Assembly (NCBI GenBank): GCA_024235415.1 | Contig: JACKML010000013.1 | Coordinates: 1 to 48,040 of the forward strand | DNA length: 48,040 nucleotides | Direction: 5' to 3' | Origin: Chromatiaceae bacterium | GTDB lineage: Bacteria > Pseudomonadota > Gammaproteobacteria > Chromatiales > Chromatiaceae | In this document: positions 42,000-48,040 of the stretch, piece after piece | How the letters are laid out: every line of letters begins with the position of its first letter | Position numbering within the stretch: the stretch's first letter is position 1 | Program-made: the position numbers and the translations under genes | Notes under the pieces: generated by a model | What the model saw: the letters and a program-made list of their open reading frames with translations, nothing else | Told to the model about the DNA's origin: nothing | Database searches by the model: none

Positions 42000-43244
42000 T
42001 CAAAGTCCGATACGAGACGCGCGTGCCGTCATGAAGATACCGCTTGGTTTCTGCGCCGGCAGGGTCGCGCGCCGTTCGAAGCTGGCGGTGTCGTAGACAT
42101 GCAGCTCGTCCTGGTCACGCACTGACACCCATACCTCTTCGCCACGCGGCTCGAACTCCATGTGCAAAACCCCCTTGCCGGGCTGCAGGGTGTTCACAAT
42201 CTTGAGGCTCTCGGCGTCGATGACCTGCACGGAATCGTTGTCCGGCACGGCAAAATTGACCCACACCTGGCGACCATCCGGCCGTCCCATCACGAACACC
42301 GGCTGACCCTTGACCGCGATACGCCCGGCTTCCTGCCAGGTCAGCATGTCGATCACCAGCACCTCGTGCCGCCCGACCGCAGGGACGAACGCGAGATTGC
42401 CGGCTACCGCCCAGCCCTCAAGGTGCGGCATTTTGTACACCGGCAGTTTTTCCTCACCCTTGCCGTAATGCGGCAGGATGCGGCGCACCCCCTGCTCCGG
42501 ATGCCAAAGGTCGAGCAGGGCCAGGCCGTCCTCGCCAAACAGCCCGGCGATATAGTAGCGGCCATCCGGGGTGATCAATGCGTCGTACGGGTTGCGCCCG
42601 ATGTCTTCGAATTTGCTGATCACCGGCTGGTCACCGGCAGAGAAATCGGCAATCCAGATCTCACCGGCATCCCACAGGCTGAACACGAAGCGGCGCCCCG
42701 GGGCATCGACCAGGCCGATCACCTTGGAGTGCTGACCCGCACCGTAAAGCGCGGGGATATCGGCAACCAGTGTCAGGTCGTCGGTGCGAAACACCTTTAC
42801 CCCGCCGGGCTCGTAATTGGACACCGCGACCAGACGGCCATCCTGGGAGATCGCGCCACCGATGCTGTTGCCCGACTGCATGACCCGGGCCACCAACTGC
42901 CCCTCGAGCATATCCACCTTGCTCAGACCGCCGTCGCGACCGAACACGAAGGCATAGCGCTGGTCACGGGAAAACACCGCAGATGCATGTGACAGGTCCC
43001 CCAGGCCCTCGACGCGGGTGAGCGCGCTGTTGCCAGTCGTCTCGACGATCTGCACGGAGCCATTGGCGCGTTCGACCACCAGTGCCAGATCACCACTGCC
43101 CAGGGTCGCGGCCTCGGTCTTGGACACCACCGCAAGCAGCAGAAACATTACCAGCATACTGCTGATCAGCACGGTGCCCCACTCGGCACGCATCGGCACC
43201 TGATCACCGTCGGCAGCGGTCGTCGATTCGTTCGCGGCATTCAT
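42000..43244 (-). CDS. nirF: NirF, heme d1 biosynthesis dehydrogenase, membrane-anchored
   Basis: A 414-residue eight-bladed-propeller protein like the d1 domain of NirS but without heme c. It is anchored by an N-terminal helix (about residues 26-42) rather than the lipoprotein signal seen in some species. NirF acts late in heme d1 formation. Start ATG 43244, with the nirC stop overlapping by four bases. Confidence 0.88.
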   Translation of the reverse strand: MNAANESTTAADGDQVPMRAEWGTVLISSMLVMFLLLAVVSKTEAATLGSGDLALVVERANGSVQIVETTGNSALTRVEGLGDLSHASAVFSRDQRYAFVFGRDGGLSKVDMLEGQLVARVMQSGNSIGGAISQDGRLVAVSNYEPGGVKVFRTDDLTLVADIPALYGAGQHSKVIGLVDAPGRRFVFSLWDAGEIWIADFSAGDQPVISKFEDIGRNPYDALITPDGRYYIAGLFGEDGLALLDLWHPEQGVRRILPHYGKGEEKLPVYKMPHLEGWAVAGNLAFVPAVGRHEVLVIDMLTWQEAGRIAVKGQPVFVMGRPDGRQVWVNFAVPDNDSVQVIDAESLKIVNTLQPGKGVLHMEFEPRGEEVWVSVRDQDELHVYDTASFERRATLPAQKPSGIFMTARASRIGL

Positions 43245-43564
43245 GGTTGCGTCTCCCCCGCCAGCAGGCGGTCAGCGAGCCAGCGGCTGTCATCTTCACT
43301 CAACAAACCACGCCACGGTGGCATCGCCGTACCGGGGCGACCGTGCAGGATGGTCAACTGCAGGAACTCCGGCGGCTTGCCGGCGAGCGCTGGCGGCGTA
43401 AGCGCCGGACCCAGGCCCCCCTTGAGCGTCAGCCCGTGGCAAGAGCCACAGTCCTGGATCAGCAGATGGCGCAACTCGGCCTGGCGCTGCGGCGACGGGG
43501 TCGCAGCATGCGCCACGGCGACGCCAAGCAGACTAATAATTACTGGCGCCAGCCAACGTATCAT
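43241..43564 (-). CDS. nirC: NirC, small monoheme cytochrome c
   Basis: A 107-residue periplasmic cytochrome with a signal peptide (MIRWLAPVIISLLGV...) and heme site CGSCH (39-43), with a likely Met ligand in GTAMPPW. NirC is associated with NirS maturation or electron delivery. It overlaps nirE by 32 bases at its 5' end and nirF by four at its 3' end. Confidence 0.85.
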   Translation of the reverse strand: MIRWLAPVIISLLGVAVAHAATPSPQRQAELRHLLIQDCGSCHGLTLKGGLGPALTPPALAGKPPEFLQLTILHGRPGTAMPPWRGLLSEDDSRWLADRLLAGETQP

Positions 43565-44339
43565 CGATGTGTTCCTTGTCGGTAACGAACCAGTCGAGTT
43601 GCCCTGCCAACGCCACCGTGCGGCCGATGATCACAATCACCGGTGCACTCAGACGTGAACTCTTCACCCGCGCAGCCAGGGTCGTGAGGTCGCCGAACAC
43701 GCGGCGCTGCCGGTCGGTGGTGCCGTCCTGGATCGCGACTGCGGGTGTCGCCGGATCCATGCCCTGGTTGGCAAGCGCGGTGCAGATGCGGTCGAGACTG
43801 GCCAGACCCATGTAGATCACGATGGTCGAATCCGGGTCCGCCAGTGCCCGCCAGTCCAGCTTGAGTCTCTTGTTCTCGAGGAAATGCCCGGTCACCAGCC
43901 GTACGCCGTGGCTCAGACCACGATGCGTCAGCGGCACGCCGGCATACGCGGAACAGGCCGCTGCCGCGGTGATGCCCGGCACGACCTCGAATTCGATGCC
44001 GTGTTCACGCAGGTGCAGGGCCTCTTCACTGCCACGACCGAAGACGAAGGGGTCACCACCCTTGAGGCGCACGATCTTGCGTGGTGCCCCGCAATCGGTC
44101 ACGCACAACTCCACCAGCAAAGCGTTGATCTGGTCCTGCGGGACACTGTGGCGGCCGGAGGCCTTGCCCACCGAGACGCGCAGCACGCCCTCGGGGATGA
44201 GTTCGAGGATGGACGGCGATACCAGACGATCGAACACCACCACGTCGGCAGTCTGCAACAGTCGCAGCGCTTTTACCGTCAGCAGGTCTGGATCACCCGG
44301 ACCCGCCCCAACCAGAAAGACTTTGCCTGTCGACTGCAT
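43533..44339 (-). CDS. nirE: NirE/CobA-type uroporphyrinogen-III C-methyltransferase
   Basis: A 268-residue SUMT that methylates uroporphyrinogen III to precorrin-2, the entry step to siroheme and heme d1. Motifs seen: VGAGPGDPDLLT, RLKGGDPFVFGRG and the GITAAAACSAYAG region. ATG 44339 has GGAG five bases upstream; an upstream in-frame ATG at 44351 is also possible. It is the first gene of the long minus-strand nir operon. Confidence 0.93.
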   Translation of the reverse strand: MQSTGKVFLVGAGPGDPDLLTVKALRLLQTADVVVFDRLVSPSILELIPEGVLRVSVGKASGRHSVPQDQINALLVELCVTDCGAPRKIVRLKGGDPFVFGRGSEEALHLREHGIEFEVVPGITAAAACSAYAGVPLTHRGLSHGVRLVTGHFLENKRLKLDWRALADPDSTIVIYMGLASLDRICTALANQGMDPATPAVAIQDGTTDRQRRVFGDLTTLAARVKSSRLSAPVIVIIGRTVALAGQLDWFVTDKEHIDDTLAGASNY

Positions 44340-44436
44340 ATCCGCTCCCATTCTGAACAGACCGCCGCAAGGGCAGTCCGGCACGACTTCCGTCGCGAAG
44401 GTGCAGTGATGGTCGATTCAGGAAGGTGGCCAAGCC

Positions 44437-44450
44437 TTGATCAATATCAA
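44437..44450. promoter_or_regulatory. Fnr/Dnr-type site upstream of the nirE operon
   Basis: Perfect TTGATCAATATCAA, 98 bases before the nirE start on the minus strand. Confidence 0.8.
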
Positions 44451-44573
44451 GCTGCAATGGCGAATGGGGGGTTGACGAGCAATGCGAAGGAAAAACTTGA
44501 TCCAGCGCAACTGAATGCACCAGCGACCGAAGGGGCGATCAGACGGAACGAAACAGGGGCCTCACAGCGTTCA

Positions 44574-44602
44574 CGGCTCGTTGCGTTTGACGCGACGAGC
44601 CG
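44574..44602. other. Hairpin after the hemerythrin gene
   Basis: Two-part stem: 8 bp (44574-44581 with 44595-44602) and, after one mismatch, 4 bp (44583-44586 with 44590-44593) with a 3-base loop. It lies just past the hemerythrin stop at 44616. There is no T-run, so it may be a weak terminator or mRNA 3' end structure. Confidence 0.55.
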
Positions 44603-44615
44603 CAGACGGCGGGAT

Positions 44616-45182
44616 TCATTTCACGCCGCGTGATTGCAGATACCCGCTGTACTTCTGATCCGTACCGGCGATGTGCTGGATCAGCCAGCCCTTGAGAAAT
44701 CCGGTCAATTCCTCGACGGTACTGTCGCGATCCTTCTCATACGCATCCATGAACCCGGTCACTTTGGCGATCATCGCCTCGTGCTGACGCTTGTGCGGCT
44801 CATAATCGGCGTAGTCGTTCTCACGCATCATGCGTTCTTCACGATCGAAGTGGTACTTGGTGTAGTCGACCAGTTCTTTCAATGCCTGGCGTTCGAACGC
44901 CTCGCCGGTCGGATAGTAGACGGCAGTCTGCAGATTATTGATCAGGGTCAATAACTTCTTATGATCGTCATCGATCGATCCGATCCCCACGCTGAGGTCA
45001 TCGCGCCACGCCACGAAGCGCCGCGAGGTCGTCCATTTGTTGATCAGCGGGACCGCCAGCAGCACCGCTGCCATGACGACGGAGATCCAGGGATTCATCC
45101 CCGGCAGGAGGCCTATCGCTATTATGATCAGGGCCACCACGATGAACAGGGAGAGGCCGAGTGTCTGCAGACTCTTACGCAT
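44616..45182 (-). CDS. Membrane-anchored bacteriohemerythrin
   Basis: A 188-residue protein with two N-terminal helices (about 8-25 and 30-47) and a hemerythrin four-helix domain. The di-iron ligands are visible as H74, H111, E115, H130, H134, H170 and D175, the complete set. It is divergent from nirS and shares the Fnr-type site. It could bind O2 or NO at the membrane near the nitrite reductase. The role is inference; the fold and ligands are clear. Confidence 0.88.
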   Translation of the reverse strand: MRKSLQTLGLSLFIVVALIIIAIGLLPGMNPWISVVMAAVLLAVPLINKWTTSRRFVAWRDDLSVGIGSIDDDHKKLLTLINNLQTAVYYPTGEAFERQALKELVDYTKYHFDREERMMRENDYADYEPHKRQHEAMIAKVTGFMDAYEKDRDSTVEELTGFLKGWLIQHIAGTDQKYSGYLQSRGVK

Positions 45183-45280
45183 GATCGCGTTCCTTTGGCT
45201 TTTTTGGTCACTACTGGTAGACGGCAAGCATACCGCACATCGATTGGACGCCAGCCTAGAAGCAATTCCCCACGGCTGAC

Positions 45281-45294
45281 TTGACAATCATCAA
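45281..45294. promoter_or_regulatory. Fnr/Dnr-type site and -10 element for nirS
   Basis: TTGACAATCATCAA, with GTTAAT at 45317-45322 as a -10 element at the class II distance, placing a start near 45329. GGAGG at 45345-45349 is the ribosome site for nirS. The same site may also serve the divergent hemerythrin gene. Confidence 0.8.
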
Positions 45295-45359
45295 GGTACA
45301 ACCCCGCCGCCAGCGCGTTAATCCCCCCGCACACTCTCGTATACGGAGGCTTTCCACCA

Positions 45360-47042
45360 ATGTCCAAAATCTTAAATCAGGGTACGCTGTCAAAAACCAA
45401 AGTCAGCCTGCTCTCCACTGCAATCGCAGTCGCCATCGGTGGCTTCGGTGCCGCGGCCAACGCCGCCGGCCCGACGCTGAGCGATGCCGACTTTGAAAAG
45501 AGCAAGACCATATACTTCCAGCATTGCGCAGGCTGCCACGGCACACTGCGCAAGGGCGCAACAGGCAAGAGCCTGGAGCCGAAAGGCAACCCGGCGAAGA
45601 ACCAGAAGGGTACGCTGGAACTCGGCCAGGAGCGTCTCGAGAAGATCATCAAGTTCGGCACCGAAGGTGGCATGAACAACTTCAGCGAGATCCTGACGGA
45701 TGCTGAAATCAAGGCGATGGCCACCTATATCCAGATGGAGCCACCGATTCCGCCCGAGATGTCGCTGGCGCAGATGAAGGCCAACACCAAGGTCTATGTC
45801 GACCCGAAGGACTATCCGACCAAGCCGCTGCACGGCCGCAACTGGAAGAACTTCTTCGTCGTCATCGAGCGTGATGTCGGCAAGGTCGCGGTTGTCGATG
45901 GTGACAAGAAAGAGATCATCGCCCACATCCCGACCGGCTACGCGGTACACGTAATCAAGGCCCTCGAGCACTCGAATGCCGCTCATCCGGAAAACCCGGA
46001 CGATGTCGGCCGCTTCTGGTACACCCAGGGTCGTGACGGCAAGATGACCAAGATCGACCTCTGGCAGACGCCGGACAAGATGCTGGTCGCCGAGACCAAG
46101 GTCGCATATGACGCCCGTGACGTGGCGGTCTCCGGTGATGGCAAGTACATCATCGGTGGTGGCTACTGGCCGCCGCACTTCGTCATCGTCGATGCCAAGA
46201 CCATGGATCCGCTGAAGGTCGTTTCCACCCGCGGCGTCAACATCGATGGCGAGTACGTGAACGAGTCGCGCGTCGCGGCCATCTACGACACGCCGAACGA
46301 GAAGTCCTGGCTGGTCGCGCTCAAGGAACTGGGTCAGATGTGGCAGGTCGACTATACCGACCTCGACAACCTGCGTATCGACAAGATGGATACCGCCAAG
46401 TTCCTGCATGACGGCTTCTTCGATCCGACCGGCCGCTACTTCCAGATCGCCGCCAACGCGTCGAACAAGATGGTCGTGGTCGACACCAAGGAGCGCAAGA
46501 AAGAGGCGTTGATCGACGTCGACAAGCTCCCGCACCCGGGCCCGGGCGCCAACTGGATGGATCCGAAGTGCGGACCGGTCGGCGGTACCACTCACCTGGG
46601 CGTCGGCAAGGTCACCGTCTGGGGCAACGACCCGGCCGGTCACAAGGACGCTGCGTGGAAGGTCTGCTACGAGGTTGAGACGGACGGCCCCGGCCTGTTC
46701 ATCCGCACCCATCCGAAGAGCAAGTACTTCTGGGCCGACCAGACCAAGCATCCGGAGCCAGGTGTACAGCAGGCCGTACAGGTCATCGACAAGGAGACCC
46801 GCCAGATCGTCAAGACGATCACGGTCACCAATGTCCCCGGCCAGGCTGCAGTCCATATGGAGTTCAACGCCGACGGTACCGAGGTATGGGTATCTGCGTG
46901 GAACATGAAGGACAGCAAGAAGGACAACGGCGAAATCGTCGTGTATGACGCGAACACCCTGGAAGAAAAGACCCGCATCAAGGGCTTCTTTGCTCCGACA
47001 GGCAAGTTCAACGTCACCAACCGTTCCGAGCACGTCACCTGA
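45360..47042 (+). CDS. nirS: NirS, cytochrome cd1 nitrite reductase
   Basis: Periplasmic NO-forming nitrite reductase of 560 residues with a signal peptide (cut near ANAAG). The N-terminal heme c domain has CAGCH (56-60), and an eight-bladed propeller holds heme d1. Both catalytic His regions are present (FLHDGFFD and GGTTHLGVG). ATG 45360 has GGAGG ten bases upstream. It ends in a strong terminator, and the tetraheme gene starts 110 bases later. Heme d1 for it is made by the minus-strand nir operon. Confidence 0.97.
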   Translation: MSKILNQGTLSKTKVSLLSTAIAVAIGGFGAAANAAGPTLSDADFEKSKTIYFQHCAGCHGTLRKGATGKSLEPKGNPAKNQKGTLELGQERLEKIIKFGTEGGMNNFSEILTDAEIKAMATYIQMEPPIPPEMSLAQMKANTKVYVDPKDYPTKPLHGRNWKNFFVVIERDVGKVAVVDGDKKEIIAHIPTGYAVHVIKALEHSNAAHPENPDDVGRFWYTQGRDGKMTKIDLWQTPDKMLVAETKVAYDARDVAVSGDGKYIIGGGYWPPHFVIVDAKTMDPLKVVSTRGVNIDGEYVNESRVAAIYDTPNEKSWLVALKELGQMWQVDYTDLDNLRIDKMDTAKFLHDGFFDPTGRYFQIAANASNKMVVVDTKERKKEALIDVDKLPHPGPGANWMDPKCGPVGGTTHLGVGKVTVWGNDPAGHKDAAWKVCYEVETDGPGLFIRTHPKSKYFWADQTKHPEPGVQQAVQVIDKETRQIVKTITVTNVPGQAAVHMEFNADGTEVWVSAWNMKDSKKDNGEIVVYDANTLEEKTRIKGFFAPTGKFNVTNRSEHVT

Positions 47043-47079
47043 TCGGCGACGTGTGATGTAACAGCTACGTTGATCCACC

Positions 47080-47117
47080 GGCGGGCATGGGGAAGCACTT
47101 CATGCCCGCCTTTTTTT
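47080..47117 (+). terminator. Intrinsic terminator after nirS
   Basis: Perfect 10-bp stem (47080-47089 with 47101-47110), an 11-base loop and seven T residues (47111-47117). It would end most nirS transcripts before the tetraheme gene. Confidence 0.92.
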
Positions 47118-47152
47118 AGATTCGAATACTCCATTTCCCACGGAGAAAAACG

Positions 47153-48040
47153 ATGCAGCAACAGTCGTTACTCAAAAGCCTTTTGACCCGCAAGGTCGCG
47201 TTCGGCGCGACCCTTGGAGCCGCTGTCCTGTTCATGGCGATCGGCGTGATGCTGTGGGGTGGCTTCAACTGGGGCATGGAGATGACCAACACCGGCGAGT
47301 TCTGCATCTCCTGTCATGAGATGGAGGACAACGTCTACCAGGAATACAAGGGTAGCATTCACGACGGTAACCGCAGCGGCGTGCGCGCGGCCTGTCCGGA
47401 CTGCCACGTACCGCGTCCCTGGGTGCACAAGATCGTGCGCAAGATCAAGGCCAGCAACGAGATCTATCACAAGCTCCTTGGCACCGTAGACACCCCGGAG
47501 AAATTTGACGAGCACCGCCTGACGATGGCGCGCCGCGTTTGGGATGCGATGAAGAGCACCGATTCCCGCGAGTGCCGCAACTGCCACGACTGGAACACCA
47601 TGAATCCAGAGAAGCAGAAGCCGCGCGCGCGCAACCAGCACAAATTCGCCATGGAGAACGGCAACACCTGCATCGACTGCCACAAGGGTATTGCACACAA
47701 GCCTGTGCACAAGAACCTGACCGAAGAGGAACTGGAAGCGCTGAGCGCCCCGGTCCCGGCCTATGCCCGCGAAGTGCCGCAATCATTTATCGACGGCCTG
47801 GCCAGGGTCAAGGCGACCGAAGAAGCCGCCGAACTCGCGCAGCAGGAAGAGGCCAGGAAAGAGCGCGAACAGCGCAAGGCCGCCAAGCTCGCCGAACAGC
47901 AGCGTATCGATGCCGCTGTCGCCGCTGCCCTGGCAACCGCGGGTGCCGCAGGCGCCCAGACGGCAGGCCAGGCCGCACCAGCGGCCGCGGCAACCGCGCA
48001 TGGTTTTGGCGTCGACTGGTCGGGCACGCCCGAGCGCCGC
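47153..48040 (+). CDS. nirT: NapC/NirT-family tetraheme cytochrome, 3' end outside window
   Basis: Membrane-anchored quinol dehydrogenase of the NapC/NirT family, at least 296 codons with no stop before the window ends. One N-terminal helix (about 15-38) is followed by four CxxCH sites (CISCH, CPDCH, CRNCH, CIDCH) with the NapC spacing. After residue ~205 it goes beyond the usual ~200-residue length: an Ala/Glu/Lys/Gln-rich coiled-coil stretch, an Ala-rich linker, and then the start of another domain (FGVDWSGTPERR). CGGAG before ATG 47153 is the ribosome site. It passes electrons from quinol to NirS or other periplasmic acceptors. Confidence 0.9.
   Translation, partial: MQQQSLLKSLLTRKVAFGATLGAAVLFMAIGVMLWGGFNWGMEMTNTGEFCISCHEMEDNVYQEYKGSIHDGNRSGVRAACPDCHVPRPWVHKIVRKIKASNEIYHKLLGTVDTPEKFDEHRLTMARRVWDAMKSTDSRECRNCHDWNTMNPEKQKPRARNQHKFAMENGNTCIDCHKGIAHKPVHKNLTEEELEALSAPVPAYAREVPQSFIDGLARVKATEEAAELAQQEEARKEREQRKAAKLAEQQRIDAAVAAALATAGAAGAQTAGQAAPAAAATAHGFGVDWSGTPERR

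Noticed and set aside
45390..47078. Long minus-strand open frame opposite nirS (562 codons)
   Set aside because: A shadow of nirS with no motif, no ribosome site and no promoter; nirS is unmistakable.

Overview
This window is a dense denitrification and anaerobic-respiration island from a GC-rich proteobacterium, most likely a gammaproteobacterial facultative denitrifier of the sulfur-oxidiser type. That lineage call is an inference from codon use, the UbiUVT genes and the gene families. No rRNA, tRNA, CRISPR array, transposase or integrase was seen. Both ends cut genes: nosZ on the left and a NapC/NirT-type tetraheme cytochrome gene on the right.

Layout. (1) 1-10360, plus strand: a nos cluster of clade II type without NosR: nosZ (3' part), monoheme and diheme cytochromes c, nosB, nosD, nosG, nosH, nosF, nosL, nosY, then an unknown membrane-anchored protein and a SafE-like exporter. 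(2) 10344-13378: a bacterial-enhancer-binding-type regulator with damaged motifs, a UbiA-family prenyltransferase on the minus strand, and a TauD/TfdA-type oxygenase. (3) 13416-17853, minus strand: two chemoreceptors, one with a nitrate/nitrite-sensing (NIT) domain. (4) 18159-21273: nsrR, a true [4Fe-4S]-type fnr, and a PAS-GGDEF-EAL gene. (5) 21430-23810: an octaheme tetrathionate-reductase-type cytochrome and its cytochrome b partner. (6) 23825-27512, minus strand: anaerobic ribonucleotide reductase (nrdD, nrdG) and a methyltransferase. The nrdD glycyl-radical domain is a separate 55-codon gene. (7) 27695-33146: a YhcC-type radical SAM gene, ubiU and ubiV (plus), then an octaheme HAO-like cytochrome and ubiT (minus), giving the O2-independent ubiquinone hydroxylation set. 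(8) 33239-44351, minus strand: a ZnuA-SCO fusion, a small unknown protein, a pentapeptide-repeat protein, a diheme cytochrome, then the heme d1 pathway (nirN, a c'-like cytochrome, nirJ, AsnC-type siroheme decarboxylase genes, nirF, nirC, nirE). (9) 44616-48040: a membrane hemerythrin divergent from nirS (plus), then the truncated tetraheme gene.

How it fits together. Nitrite is reduced to NO by cytochrome cd1 (NirS) using locally made heme d1. N2O is reduced by NosZ with copper and electron-transfer helpers. Quinol-linked electrons arrive through NapC/NirT-like, NosG/H and c-type cytochromes. UbiUVT can keep ubiquinone made without O2, and NrdDG can keep dNTPs made without O2. Palindromes of the form TTGAY-N4-RTCAA lie in front of nearly every transcription unit. 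The Fnr encoded at 18617 keeps the E..SR recognition residues that read this site, so the island looks like one Fnr regulon, with NsrR adding an NO input. No nitrate reductase or NO reductase gene is in view.

Most notable: the split nrdD, the ZnuA-SCO fusion, an O2-dependent-family oxygenase behind an Fnr-type promoter, the NosZ C-terminal extension, an enhancer-binding protein lacking key residues, and three ~60-bp tandem repeats of a REP-like palindrome.
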